From Brachyhypopomus gauderio (taxonomy: Eukaryota; Chordata; Actinopteri; Gymnotiformes; Hypopomidae), in NCBI RefSeq assembly GCF_052324685.1, contig NC_135223.1, positions 11,225,766 through 11,289,765 of the forward strand: a stretch of 64,000 bases of DNA. Reading direction: 5' to 3'. Made by a program: the position numbers and the translations under genes. Shown one piece after another: positions 1 through 13,330 of this stretch. The notes under the pieces are model-generated. The model saw only the letters and a program-made list of their open reading frames with translations, did no database searches and was not told where the DNA came from. Positions within the stretch are counted from its first letter, which is position 1. The number at the start of each line of letters is the position of its first letter.

Positions 1-3000
1 TGCTCCAAGGATGACTTCATCTACTGCTGCGGGACATGCCACTACCGCTTCTGCTGCCCAGATCGCTCGCGCAGACTCGACCAGAACAGCTGCCATAACT
101 ACAAATCGCCCGTGTGGGCAAACACCCCTCCGCCTGGCACAAAACCCCCCCACCACCTCCCCGACCCTGACCTCAGCCGCATCGAACAGAGCAACAACAC
201 CGTGTATGTCATCGGCGGAGTGATCTCGTTCACGGTCGCAGTGGCGGTCGCCATCAAGGTGGCATTTCACAAGGCGTCTCGGCAACCTCGCAACCGGGAG
301 CTCAACATGCCCAGGTGAGGAGAAGCAGTTTCGATCTCAGTGTTTGGTTCCGGAGGTTGCCTTTACCTTACCCTCAGCCTCTGGTTTCTGATGTCTCCTT
401 CTCATGGCCGGTTGGTGCTGGCAGGGCTTTGGTGGACATGCTACGTCACCAGTCCAGCCCCGTGCAGCAGGGGGAGCGAAACAACAGTGTGGCCATCGGC
501 ACAGGGGGAGGAGGAGAGGGGACCCTGGGCAGACCTCCCAAAAACCTCTACCCTACGCTGCAGAGCAAAGACAACAGACGTAAGTGCAGACCCATCCTCT
601 TACAATAGAATTCCATGAGAGACCATCTTACCATCACTGTTCATATGTGATTATGTCCAGCCTTCACACGCTAGAGAAAAACAAAACTAAAAAGTACTCA
701 ATCTTGGGCTAAGGCTGAGAAATTCCCTTGAATGTATCCATAAATGAGTGGAACAGTATTTACTTTGAGCCGAATGACAGTAGTCCCGCATTAATGTATT
801 ACCACAAATTCTTCCCTCTGGAAAAGTAGTTCCATCTGTGAAAGAATTAATTATACAGATTTACAGCCTAATTTACAAATATATTTGACTGAGGAACTCA
901 TAAAAGTATTCACCAAAAACATGTGCTTTGAGATTGAGATTAGGTTGAAAAACACTGGAGTGTTCATTTAACGAAACCAGTTAGGATCCTTTTTTCAGTG
1001 ACTTGAAAAAATACAGCATACAGTGTATCCCCCTCACTTCACCCCTTCACTGCATCACACTCCTGCAGTGGAGGAACTGCCCAAATCCTGCCTTACACAC
1101 ACATCTACTCCTGTCCCTCCTGCCTTACACACACATCTACTCCTGTCCCTCCTGCCTTACACACATATCTACTCCTGTCCCTCCTGCCTTACACACACAT
1201 CTACTCCTGTCCCTCCTGCCTTACACACACATCTACTCCTGTCCCTCCTCCCTTACACACATATCTACTCCTGTCCCTCCTGCCTTACACACACATCTAC
1301 TCCTGTCCCTCCTGCCTTACACACACATCTACTCCTGTCCCTCCTCCCTTACACACATATCTACTCCTGTCCCTCCTGCCTTACACACACATCTACTCCT
1401 GTCCCTCCTGCCTTACACACACATCTACTCCTGTCCCTCCTGCCTTACACACACATCTACTCCTGTCCCTCCTGCCTTACACACATATCTACTCCTGTCC
1501 CTCCTGCCTTACACACACATCTACTCCTGTCCCTCCTGCCTTACACACATATCTACTCCTGTCCCTCCTGCCTTACACACACATCTACTCCTGTCCCTCC
1601 TCCCTTACACACATATCTACTCCTGTCCCTCCTGCCTTACACACACATCTACTCCTGTCCCTCCTGCCTTACACACACATCTACTCCTGTCCCTCCTGCC
1701 TTACACACACATCTACTCCTGTCCCTCCTGCCTTACACACACATCTACTCCTGTCCCTCCTGCCTTACACACATATCTACTCCTGTCCCTCCTGCCTTAC
1801 ACACACATCTACTCCTGTCCCTCCTGCCTTACACACATATCTACTCCTGTCCCTCCTGCCTTACACACACATCTACTCCTGTCCCTCCTGCCTTACACAC
1901 ATATCTACTCCTGTCCCTCCTGCCTTACACACACATCTACTCCTGTCCCTCCTGCCTTACACACACATCTACTCCTGTCCCTCCTGCCTTACACACATAT
2001 CTACTCCTGTCCCTCCTGCCTTACACACACATCTACTCCTGTCCCTCCTGCCTTACACACACATCTACTCCTGTCCCTCCTCCCTTACACACATATCTAC
2101 TCCTGTACCTCCTGCCTTACACACACATCTACTCCTGTCCCTCCTGCCTTACACACACATCTACTCCTGTCCCTCCTGCCTTACACACACACATCTACTC
2201 CTGTCCCTCCTGCCTTACACACACATCTACTCCTGTCCCTCCTGCCTTACACACACATCTACTCCTGTCCCTCCTGCCTTACACACACACATCTACTCCT
2301 GTCCCTCCTGCCTTACACACACATCTACTCCTGTCCCTCCTGCCTTACACACACATCTACTCCTGTCCCTCCTGCCTTACACACACACATCTACTCCTGT
2401 CCCTCCTGCCTTACACACACATCTTGTTTTGTTCTTTTCCCAGTAGGGAATCTGCAGCATAACCTGATTCACACTTCAGGTTCCAGTCCTAAACACACTG
2501 CCACCATTGGTGAGGCATCTCAATTCTTTTCCTTTTTTATTTTTTATAGTTGTGCAACAAAGGAAAGGTTTATTTTATCTGCAGGCTATTTCTATAGAGA
2601 ATGCTATTAAATTAAAATGTCTGTGTATAATTACATAAATAATATAATGTATTATTATAAGGTATTATTATATTAACAAATTGAATTGCTCTTACACAGG
2701 AAATTATAATTCTGTATGTATTATTTGTCTATATTTTATGTATGAATGTGTTTTACTCTGCATCTGCCTGTGCTTATATACACGCATGTTTTTGTCAACA
2801 GAACGCGCCCCGCGTATGAACAACATGCAGATGACCGGAGGCGGGACACTGAAACCCAGTAAGCACACCAACGCCATGAAAGCCCAGCCCTCCTTCCACC
2901 AATCCCTGCACAACCTGGCGCACCTCCCACCATCTTACGAGGCCGCCATGAAGCCCGAGATCAACCGATACTCTTCCCTCAAGCGCCTGGGTGAGTCTGC

Positions 3001-4712
3001 AGGAGAGTCCTCGCTGCTCCCGCGGCTAGACACAACGTTTTCAGCTTCTATGCACCGATGACATAGAGCCACATGTGTCCTACAAGTGGTGACAGGGGCA
3101 GGGGCATCACTGGGGGGGTCAGTGGCAGGCTGAGAAGAGGCATGAACCCCATTTAAGAGCACCGGTAGTGTCTCTGTGCACACAGGTCCTGAGTGAGAGT
3201 CAGAGTGGCTTCCTTTCACATCACCATACAGCTGACCACATTTACACCTTACACACGTTAATCAATAAACACGTAAATCAAACAGAAAATGAAAAAAAAA
3301 ATTTGCCTTTTTCGTTTTGTTGATTTTGTTGAGGTCTTTTATTTAGCGGACTATATTATAAACATTTACAAATTGATGTAGGGGGTAAAGTCTGTGATGT
3401 TATGAAATCAATGTATTTGATTTAAAAAATTCAGGTTAAAAAGTTGCAGAAACCATACAGAATTCTTCACCCAGGAAAGAGGAGAGGGGAGTGAGACAGC
3501 CAGATGAGAGAGGAGTGAGACAGGCAGACAGACGAGAGAGGGGTGAGACAGGGAGGCAGCCTCAGTCCAGCACTATTCATAATTTCCATAAATGTGTTAG
3601 TGATGCTGTTTGAAGGGTCTGTATCCTCCGGACTCTCCCTAAAAAACAAGGAAGTTAAATTGCTGCTCTATGAAGGTGACTTGGTGCTGCTGTAACTCAC
3701 CGTGCATGGACCACAGCAGCACCTGGACCTGCTGGAGAATTCTGCCAGAACTGGGCCCTTCTTCCAAATGAAGCCCAGACGTCAGGAGCACAGACACCAG
3801 TTCACTCTAGGCAGCGTGGCCTTAAAGCACACGATGCAGTGCAGTACATTCACCTCGGTCTCATCATTACTGCATCAGGGAGTTTCAGCTAGGCAGTGAA
3901 TGCCCTAAAGGAAAAAAGCTCACAGAGCTTTATATGCAATAAAGAGGATATTCTCCAACAGTGATATAACAACACATTTTAATTTGGTCCAAATTATTTG
4001 ATAGTGTAATACGACCTATTGTGCTGTTTGGAAGTGAGATATGGGGTCCACTCAGTCACCACAGTTACACCAGATGGGACAAGCATCCTGTAGAAAGCAT
4101 GTAGAATTCTCCTAAATGATTCTTAAAACTCCAGTTCTGCAGGGCAGAATTAGGCTGATTTCCATTTTCAATACACATACAAAGAAGATCCCTATGTGTC
4201 TGGAAGCATCTAAAGGCCAGTCCCAGAGGAACACTGCGTTTTAAGGAGACCCAAGAGCTGAAACATAACCAGAGTCCTCCTAATCAGCTGGTTCTGAGGT
4301 TCACTAACCACTAACTGCTTTACCACCAAACATGAAACTAAATCAGATTATAAAATAAAGAAAATGTACTATTTGGGATATGAAACTAAAACATAGAGCA
4401 GGGTCCTTACTGCCAGATATACAAAGCAGAGACAGATCCTAAATAAGTACAGGCCCAGTGACCACAGTCCTGCTATAGAACAGACAGACCTGGCTGTCCA
4501 ATGAGGAGAGATGCACTTTCTCCTGTACTGTGAACATTTTTTAAAAAACATGACAATTTCACATTAAATATACAATACATACTCCAAAATTTCAATAATA
4601 TGACTAAAGTAAAAATTATTCTTGGAGCAGGGCACATATAAACCCTCAGAGCAAAATATGTGACAATATGTCATCGCATGTGAGGCAGTCTGTGACTTCC
4701 CATCTTCTCAAC

Positions 4713-4766
<54 letters not shown>

Positions 4767-4952
4767 TATATTGTTATTATTGTTGTTGTGGATGATAGTG
4801 CTTTATTATTATTGCTAATGCTACAATTTTTTTGTGAGGTAACAATGGAAACATTTTCAGTGCTTTGGCAATATTGTATTTGATACAGTCATGCTGATAA
4901 AGCCATCTTGACCTGACTTGAGAAAGAGGGAGACAGAGACAGAGAGGGAGAT

Positions 4953-4992
<40 letters not shown>

Positions 4993-7900
4993 GGACATTC
5001 TGAGGGCAATAAATTCTGGCAAATATAATCATAAATGGCTAACACTGTGTTTTAAGGCATACACTCACTGGCCACTTTATTAGGTACACCTTGCTAGTAC
5101 TGGGTTGGACCCCCTTTTGCCTTCAGAACTGCTTTAATCCTTTGTGGCATAGATTCAATAGGGTACTGGAAATATTCCTCAGAGAGTCTAGTCCATATTG
5201 ACATGATAGCATCACGCAGTTGCTGCAAATTTGTCGGCTGCACATTCATGATGCGAGTCTCCTGTTACACTACATCCCAAAGGTGTTCTATTGGATTGAG
5301 ATCTGGTGACTGTGGAGGCCATTCGAGTACAGTGACCTCATTGTCATGTTCAAGAAATCAGTCTCAGATGATTCGCACTTTATGACATGGCACGTTATCT
5401 TGCTGGAAGTAGACATCAGAAGATGGGTACACTGTGGTCATAAAAGGAGGTACATGGTCAGCAACAATACTCAGATAGGCTGTGGCGTTGACACAATGCT
5501 CAATTGGAACTAATGGGCCCAAAGTGTGTCAGGAAAATATCCCCCACACCGTTGCACCACCACCAGCAGCCTGAAACGTTGATACAAAGCAGGATGGATC
5601 CATGCTTTCATGTTGTTTTCACCAAATTCTGACCCTACCATCCAAATGTTGCAGCAGAAATCGAGACTCATCAAACCAGGCAACGTTTTTCCAATCTTCT
5701 ATTGATCAATTTTGGTGAGCCTGCGTGAATTGTAGCCTCTGTTTCCTGTTCTTAGCTGACAGGAGTGACACCCGGTGTGGTCTTCTGCTGCTGTAACCCA
5801 TCCTCCTCAAGGTTCGACATGTTGTGCATTCTGAGATGCTCTTCTGCATGCCTCAGTTGTAACGAGTGGTTATTTGAGTTACTGTTGCTATTCTATCAGC
5901 TCGAACTAGTTTACCCATTCTCCTTTGACCTCTGGCATCAACAAAGCATTTGCTGGATATTTTCTCTTTTCGGACCATTCTCTGTAAACCCTAGAGGTGG
6001 TTGTGCATGAATATCCCAGTAGATCAGCAGTTTCTGAAATACTCAGACAAGCCCGTCTGGCACCAACAACCATGCCACGTTCAAAGTCACTTAAATCACC
6101 GTTCTTCCCCAGTCTGATGCTCGATTTGAACTGCAGCAGATTGTCTTGGCCATGTCTACATGCCTAAATGCATTGAGTTGCTGCCACATGATTGGTTGAT
6201 TGATTGATATATTTGCGTTATTGAGCAGTTGAACAGGTGTACCTAACAAAGTGGTCGGTGAGTGTACAGCTGAGGTGACTATTTTATATATATGAATATT
6301 GTTTCAACCTGAAGTATCTGTACCTCAGCTGAAGCCGACAGATGGTCTTTCATCACTCGCAGAGAAATCGCTAGCGTTAAAGTAACACCTACAGTGTTAA
6401 ACTGGTCTCCGATGTGCAATGTGTAGTAATATGGCTTTCACTGCGCCGTGTTAATGTAACACTGGTGCTGTGTGCAGTATCTGTGTGCTGAGGAAGTCTG
6501 CAGGCACTGTTTCCTATATTGGTTCCTTAGTTGGAGAACATTTCAGTGGCTTTATATGGGCTTCTTCATAAACAAAACTCACCCCAATGTCCGCCACTGT
6601 TATGTTTCAATGAAGGGATTGTTCGTTTCGTCTAACAAGGCGGCTGTTTGAGACGAAAACACCTCTGCTTGCCCTTATGGTGTTTTGGATGAGCACGATT
6701 GTGAAGTGTAGAGTTCTCATTTGCTCATTCTGTCTGTCAGGTTCATGTTTTGAACTGTCTGGTATTATGACTGTTAACCATTGCAGCTGCTTCTCTGTGG
6801 TTAAACTGAAGTAGGTAGCAACAAATGTAGAAATATGATCCGTTAACTATGAGAAAAAATGTAATACTCTCAAAAGGAATAAGAAAAAGATTTGCCCAAC
6901 AGTACCTGGCACAGAAAATGGAGGAGATTAGTCAGCTGTCTGACTGATTTAGTAATAAATAAGGGAAAATAACAAAGGGAATAAGACAAATGGCATTTAT
7001 TGTACAAGCCTTTTTGCAGTCTCTACCTGAATAGGTATTTTATCATATTTCATTCGATGTTCTTCTCCCTCTTCAACAGAAAAGGGAGGTCTGGAAGAAT
7101 ATTCCGGATACTGCACGACTAAACGGAGACCCAACAATGCCCCTCCCGCCTTCCACTCTTCTCAGCACCACTTGCCTTGGGGTGGTGACTACACCCTGGG
7201 TGGACGAGGCACGCTCCCCACCCATGCCACCCGCCCACGGATACCCCACCCACAGTCCGCCCCCAGCCACACTCCCAACCCCTATCCTCTTGAGCCAAAA
7301 GAATCAAAGCACAACCAGAACTACGACACGCTTTCCAAGCCGCCTCGCCGAGTCAAGTCCACGGACCAGCTCCTTGCCCTTGCAGATGGTAACACTCTGT
7401 CCAGGCTCTCTAAGAACCAGCAGCACCAGTACTACAAAGCTATGAATGCTGCGGCGGCGAAAAACTCCAATACCCAGAACACCCTGCGCAAGTCTAAGGA
7501 GAGGTTGCTGATGTCACCAGATCACCTAGAGGAGGAGGTGGGAGTGGTCGGAGTTGAGTACGGAGGGGGTGGGAGTGGCATGGCAGGTATGGGCGAGTAC
7601 ACAGGGGGAGGGGGCGGTGGTGGGGGTGGGGGCATGGTGCCAACCTTGCCTCGCATGGGCCACCAGAAGGCTCAGTCACAACAGAATGTCTGCGCCACCC
7701 CTTCACTTGACCGTCACCACATGATCAAGATGAACTCACACCCGACCTCAGGCCGGGAGCAAGAGCGAACCCCGGCCACCATGACTGGCCATAAGGGAAG
7801 TGGCGGTGTCGGAGGCGTGGGGTGGAGTGAAATGCAGGGAACAGGGGTCGTCATGGGAACAGGAACGCTGAGCGGACACAGTGCCAGGAGGCTGGCGTTT

Positions 7901-8029
7901 GCGGCTAAGAGGCAAAACACCATCGAGCAGCTACACTTTATCCCTGGAGGAGGGGGAGGTGGGAGTGGGAGTGGAGTGGCTGGAAACCAGGGGGTTAGGA
8001 CAGGGAGCAAGAACGAAGTGACTGTGTGA
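1..8029 (+). CDS. shisa7: shisa7-like receptor auxiliary subunit, 3' part (5' end outside window)
   Basis: Single-pass type I membrane protein of the Shisa6/7/8/9 (CKAMP) group, whose members modulate AMPA or GABA-A receptors at synapses. Coding segments by splice sites and phase: 1-314, 425-579, 2444-2509, 2802-2990 and 7080-8029. The visible joins are phase 2 then phase 1, and they give 557 residues plus stop. Visible features are the end of the Cys-rich Shisa domain (CCGTCHYRFCC, then RRLDQNSCHNY), a transmembrane helix near residues 68-89, RALVDML just after it, and the conserved NLAHLPPSYEAAM...RYSSLKRL block at 2911-2988. The last exon has a long Gly-rich stretch, the IEQLHFIPG element and C-terminal EVTV, a PDZ ligand typical of this group. 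Shisa6 is the closest alternative. The linked ZNF865 and ZNF581 homologs argue for Shisa7. The signal peptide and first exon(s) lie left of the window. Confidence 0.85.
1089..2423. repeat. 32-bp minisatellite, about 42 copies, in shisa7 intron
   Basis: A 32-bp unit (TGCCTTACACACACATCT followed by ACTCCTGTCCCTCC) is repeated head-to-tail about 42 times. Variants are ACACATAT for ACACACAT, CCTCCC for CCTGCC, and CA-extended copies near the right end. The array lies between the exons ending at 579 and starting at 2444, and its last unit ends about 20 bp before that acceptor. Because 32 is not a multiple of three and the unit has no stop in these frames, it creates very long spurious open frames. 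Confidence 0.97.
3540..4552 (+). mobile_element. Degenerate L1-like LINE reverse-transcriptase fragment
   Basis: Lies in the last shisa7 intron (2991-7079). Translation across frameshifts and stops recovers a non-LTR reverse transcriptase: GVRQGGSLSPALF at 3540, then a block ending LLYEGDLVLL near 3660-3694, where YADD is the expected active site. Next come PRRQEHRHQFTLGS (about 3778) and SEIWGPLS (about 4032), and finally RQTWLSNEERC near 4480-4510. These resemble the RT and C-terminal region of L1-clade fish elements. The changed catalytic motif, many stops and missing 5' part make it a dead, truncated copy. No poly(A) tail or target duplication was identified. Confidence 0.75.
4710..4765. 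repeat. (CA)n microsatellite
   Basis: CA dinucleotide tract of about 55 bp with one AAA interruption, within the last shisa7 intron. Confidence 0.95.
4956..4989. repeat. (GA)n microsatellite
   Basis: Pure AG repeat of about 34 bp just left of the Tc1-like element, preceded by an imperfect purine-rich stretch from about 4921. Confidence 0.95.
5062..6264 (-). mobile_element. Complete-length Tc1/mariner-like element with dead transposase
   Basis: Both ends match as inverted repeats: CACTCACTGGCCACTTTATT on the left and, reverse-complemented, GTGGTCGGTGAGTG on the right. The ends are flanked by TA at 5060-5061 and 6265-6266, the target duplication of this superfamily. The length is 1203 bp. The transposase reads on the minus strand (for example GKNGDLSDF, SISETADLLGYS and VYREWSEK near 5970-6110) but is broken by stops and frameshifts. 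The catalytic region is degraded: the expected QDNAPCH reads as a frame-broken remnant. It should be immobile. It lies in the last shisa7 intron. Confidence 0.9.
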
Positions 8030-8042
8030 GGCTGGAGGGGGT

Positions 8043-8043
<1 letters not shown>

Positions 8044-8105
<62 letters not shown>
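8044..8105. repeat. (GA)n microsatellite just after the shisa7 stop
   Basis: Uninterrupted GA repeat of about 60 bp beginning 15 bp downstream of the shisa7 stop codon, in the presumed 3' UTR. ATTAAA at 8481-8486 and AATAAA at 8949-8954 are candidate polyadenylation signals for this gene. Confidence 0.95.
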
Positions 8106-8106
<1 letters not shown>

Positions 8107-11100
8107 AAAGGGAATGAAGGATGTGGAAAAGCTTGAGGGTGTGAGGGCTGGGTAGAGTATTGGAAGATCTGAGGGAGAAAAAGAAAGAGAAAGGGAGTGA
8201 AGCAATGAGGAGTGTAAAAGGAGTGGGAGGATGGTAGGAGGAGAGGGAAGGAGGAGAGCACACATACACAGAGCAGATGAAGAGGTACAGAGAGAGCAAG
8301 GAGATGAAAGGAAGAATAACAGATGGACGAGTGGAGGGAACCACAGGCAAAACAGAAGCTGTAAATACAGAGAGAAGACAACGGTCTTGAAGATAGATTT
8401 GAAGCTTAAAAATTGTTGTTTTTTTCTCTTTGTAAAATTTCAGCCATAATTGCAGTATAATTCTGTATGATAGCCACCTCATTAAACATTGATGTAAACA
8501 AATGAATATCATACATGAAGAGACTCAGTAACCTGGTGAGGAAGCAGAAATTAATGTCACTGTGTCATGTTTTTACTGGATATTTAAAAATCATGACATT
8601 TAATGCCACAATAGAGCCATATGTTTGAGTAATGTCCAATGGAACATTCATCAAAACAAAAAAGAAAAAAAAAACAAACAAACCAAAAAAGGGGGCGGAA
8701 CGAACGCTGCTGGAAGAGTGTGGGCCACGTGTTTACCTTAGAAGATCCTTCGGACCAGAGATCACTTACTCCACTTAAGACTTAGTCAGTCCTGCTACTG
8801 ACTGACACATTTGAAACTCTCTATAATACGTGCTGTGGGTACAGTGGGTTAGAGGTTAAAAGTCCATATCTATATAACAATCTGGGAATAAGAGGTTGCT
8901 CATATTTGGAAAACATTCGTCACAATTTAAAATAAGTAAAAAATACAAAATAAATGTGAAAGAATCTGCAATCTGCCCAGAGATTAAAGGAACCCTGGAT
9001 TACATTGCTAATAGGAAAACCATAGGATTATTGCCTTTGTCATACACTATAAACTCTTCATCTCATTTTTTGCCAGATTTGTTCATGGACATAATTTATG
9101 AGGACTGCTCTGTTGAAATTAGCTTTGTTGGGATATCGATAAAAATCACTGAATTTTCAAATTCAGTGTTCAGTAAGATAGATAATGGTTATTTTTTTCC
9201 CTTCAATCTAAACATCCCAAGGAAGCATTTGGGCAACCGGTCTTGTCCTTAAAAGCCATTTTGATTGGGCAGAACAGCCCAGCCCAGAGGGACAAAAACA
9301 AGAGATATGTCTGACAATCATCAACCTTCTCCACCTGAGATGAACTCCTTAATGATCAGTGGCACTTTGTACGGATTCTGAGCCAACATTTTCTTCAGTG
9401 TCCAAGTGCAGGGATTTGACAAGAACATTTTGCATAAGCTAAAGGATGTTGGCCATGAATGCAAAAGAATACTAAAGCAGATTTCTGTAAGGCTGTGCAC
9501 ATAGCCTACATGTTTCGTTGTAAGCTCTATGTATCCTGTATGTATTGCCGAAAAGTTCTTAACTGTGTGAAGCCTCAAACTGTTATAAATGTGGCTTAGG
9601 CAAGGAGAACAGCAGGAAGAGTCAAAGCACTCACGTAAATTTTTATGGAGGTAAGAGGTTTAATAAGCAGTCATTTACATTAATAATAGGGAGCACAGTA
9701 CACAACAATGTCATAATAGCTCAGGTGTGCACAGGCACTTAGGTGAGCTTACAGACAAATTTGTCGGGCTGATGTTGGAATCTCCCTAAAGCCATGTCTT
9801 AGCACTTCTACAGCAACGACTGAACAAGGGCAGAGGACAGGTTGGCTCACACAGCTGTCATTTCAGATCTGCTGACATCCAGAAATGGACAAGAGAATCA
9901 TACCCAATATCATAATTAATAATATGTATCAATATTAAGGGCTATACTACATGTGTGTCGGTGGTACATTGCCTACCTACAGTTTATTAATTATTATTTG
10001 AATGGTAATGACAACACAGAAGACAGTAACACATTAATGTATATAGACTGAAATATTAAACCTATGGTAGAAGCAAAAAGAAACTTTTACAGTAATGATT
10101 AAGTCAGCCTAGCCAGGATAGGTTAGCCTATGCGCCAATTTAGTACTTATCAGTTCATTCTGTTTTATTGACAGGAAAGATTTGTTTATTTCCCTTTCTT
10201 TCTTATTTTTTTATTTTTACATTTTTTTACAGTTTACTGCAAATGCCGATAAACATTTCAAAACTAGCATAGTCAGTTTCAAATGTAATTATGTCACTCA
10301 GTACAAAAGGTTTGGACTATTCTGCCTACTACTCTGAAAGGGTATGAATGAGGGAAATAATTAATGGTGACAGTAGGTTACATTAATTTTTGACAGGAAA
10401 AAATGTATTTTGATGAATTACAAACAAAACCTATAGACAATCTTCCTACAGACTCTTATACATAAGTGTTTGTTATTGTCATTACTATGACAGTTAATAT
10501 TATGGTTATTGGTGATATTTATTCTTGCTGTTATGATTACTGATTATCTTCACATTATGATGGTGATATTTTTTCTTCTGTGGTTATAGTGTTAACTTGT
10601 TTTTAGATATCTATCTTTCTCATTAAATTATTTGAGAACTATCAGTACAAAATACAAGCACAAAAGGCACTCATTCTTTACTAATTCTCAGTGCATCCTG
10701 ATGAGTGCATTTAGACATTCCTTAGTGTGATGTCATAGTGTAACCATCATCAAGAAGCTTGCCAGTGTCATTGTTGCAATGACATCAACAAGGGGTTGAT
10801 ATGATGTCATAGTGTGTATGTAAATTAATAATAGGTTGATTTAATACAATTTCAGCTGTTTGAATGTTTATTTCAGGGAATATTAGAATAGCTAAATTAA
10901 TTTAGCATTTTTGTCTTAAAAGGTCTGTAGCAATGTCCGTTCAGTTTTGTACCCACAAGCCATAACTATAAGTTTTTATGAAATGTTTCAATTAAAAGTA
11001 CAAAGAATAAGAAACCATCAGTTGTGCTAATGTAGGCCAACAATTTATTTTGGCTAGTACAATCAAATAATATTCAATGTATGCTATGAAGGGGAACCCC

Positions 11101-11705
11101 TCTGTAAAAATTCACTAAGGAAAGGCTCTGCATCACAAATAACCCCAATTCTAATAAATCATATTCAATATATGCTATAAAGGCTACACTCTGAAGGGAC
11201 ATCCCTTTGTCAGGAGTCATCAAGGAAATGTTCTTCCTCACACATAACCCATATCACTAAAATTGTGATCTCTCAATTAAGATACATGCCTTTTTAAGCA
11301 GTATGGAAATCACTGGAATTAGAACCTGCTGACTGAAGACAAAGAACCCCATATATTTATTCATGCAGTAACCCTGTGCAGGCCCACAACCTTTATAAAC
11401 TTTTAAAGGCACTGTAAATGTATTTAACATACATTTAAAGAGTTTATGATAGAGAGATTCTGATGGAATATGTCGAATGTAGAACCAGAAAGGATGTTTG
11501 GTCACTTAAGCTTTTATCTGCAAAAATGTCCAAATATCACACTTGTTTTATTAAGTGCTTTGTTTCATGTATCCCTAATAGATAACAAATATAAGGCAAA
11601 TATACAATTGTGATAATTCCTCCTTTGTAAAATAAAGTCAACTGATGAAAATGTTTTATGAGCCTTATAAACACACCCATATTAATAGTTAATTTAAACA
11701 GAAAC

Positions 11706-11788
<83 letters not shown>

Positions 11789-12180
11789 ATATATATATAT
11801 ATATACATTTCTTTATTGACTGTATAAAATGTATTAAATATATACAACACACACACTGAAGTACTGATTCTGAAGCTAGGAGGTGAAACACTAAACTGAC
11901 TTCAAGAAATTCATAATCACTTAAGCATTTTGTTTGGTTGCACGCACGCGCGCACACACACACGCCATGTATTCCACTCCACCATATTGTCTTTATTCGC
12001 TGTCCACCTAGACAGAAACAGTGCCAAGAACGAGGCAGCCATTTTGATGCGGACATGGATTTTTCAATTTGAGCTGTCAAGGTGTAATAAAATGGCCACT
12101 GTCTGCTCACATCTCACAGCGATAAAGTACGCCAAGTCTTAGCATAAACAGTCATCGCAAATCTGAAAAATGACTTGCGA
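8106..12180. other. shisa7 3' UTR and intergenic spacer
   Basis: AT-rich DNA with no gene I can support. The 118-residue open frame at 8896-9252 is unlike any family I recognise. A short perfect inverted repeat sits at 9147-9168 (CACTGAATTT, 2-nt gap, complement). A local imperfect duplication occupies about 11065-11250, with AT(A)TTCAATxTATGCTAT appearing twice. TGATGTCATAGTGT occurs near 10728 and again near 10801. A compound TA/GA/TA microsatellite lies at 11706-11805. Confidence 0.6.
11706..11805. repeat. Compound (TA)n(GA)n(TA)n microsatellite
   Basis: About 50 bp of TA, then about 27 bp of GA, then about 22 bp of TA, in the spacer between shisa7 and znf865. The palindromic TA blocks flanking a GA block could extrude as a cruciform. 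Confidence 0.95.
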
Positions 12181-13330
12181 GGACAATCCTACAACTCATT
12201 TAGTTTTCACACGACGCACATTCTAATACGTTAGCTGGACAGCTAACTACGCTAGCTAGCCAGCTACACCAAATAGCAACGTAGCTACTCCACTAGCTGC
12301 ACCGAAACATGGAACGCAAATTCCACAGTAATTGCTCAATGGGAATCGGTTCGGCGAATAACAACACCGATCAAATATTCTTTTTGTTAAAAAAATATTT
12401 TTATGTATTTCAAAAGTTTATCGTCAGACATCAAACTGACCATAAGCAAATTACGCAGATACACTAACCGGAAGTGTTCCAAAGGCCGGAAACGACCGAT
12501 GTAAAGTGTCCACACGTCATTCGTTCCTTTCTAAAAACCAACATAGACAGTCCAAAATATTTTAGCCGACACAAAAAAAAATTTATGCATCGGTTGAAAT
12601 AAGGTTTTGTACAGTTTAAAATAGGACAAATATATGCTACCCAGACTTAGCAATTAATATAATGGACAAAAGGTGTTGAGTGGACGCAGCAGGGTTGCAG
12701 TGAAAATAAGGTTTTCTTGCTAGCTAGCTTGCTAACGATTCGAAAACAGCAAGCAGAACAAGGGGCATATGAGCAAGAGGGACAGGGAGGGAGAGTAACA
12801 GGCCTCGTTCAACTCTTGCCCAGTCTAAAAGATGGATGCATAGGTAAAAAGGCCTGTTTTATTGTTTCGACTTTGATTTCATTATAATGCATTTGCTATC
12901 AAAGTTTTAACGACGTGTTGCTCCTATATTATCAGGCTTGCAGATGTTAGGTCGAGCATCATGTAGCTACTGATGACATAGCAAGCAAGCTATGTTCATA
13001 CGCTATCTGAATATATGTTATTAGCCAGCTGTTTTGCATGCTAGCGACGCGTTAAATATAGCCCCATATTTTAGTGTCGCGTATCTGTAATTTCTTTTAT
13101 TGCATTTGGTAGCGGAACCGTCATGTTTCCTAGCGTTCGTTTTTATGCCTCTGACGGTTTCCACCGCTACCTGGACCGTGTCCAAATGGACATTTTGGTT
13201 TAGTGGCACGCAGTGCTATCAGCAGATGTGATAATTTCTCCAGATTCACTTCTCCCTCTGACGCCTCGCGCGCTCCACTCGCGCGCATCATGTTCCGTTA
13301 GCTCGCGGCTAGTAGAGATGTGTGAGGAGG
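12180..13330 (+). promoter_or_regulatory. Putative CpG-richer promoter region of znf865
   Basis: CpG frequency is visibly higher here than in the flanks. It holds an ETS-type site, ACCGGAAGTG, at 12467-12476, and GC-rich sequence with many CpGs at 13100-13320. It lies upstream of an untranslated exon (14068-14180) whose splice sites fit the znf865 coding exon. No TATA box stands out. The exact start site cannot be placed from sequence, and a divergent transcript cannot be excluded. Confidence 0.4.

Noticed and set aside
1003-2610. Open frames of 535 and 479 codons on the + strand
   Set aside because: They are translations of the 32-bp minisatellite in different frames. Composition is purely repeat-derived and the stretch lies between two shisa7 exons.
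7714-8512. Minus-strand frames rich in Ser-Leu opposite the shisa7 3' end
   Set aside because: They are produced by the GA microsatellite and the complement of the real exon; no start context or domain.
8896-9252. 118-codon frame
   Set aside because: AT-rich, no recognisable motif, no splice or promoter context; not supportable as a gene.
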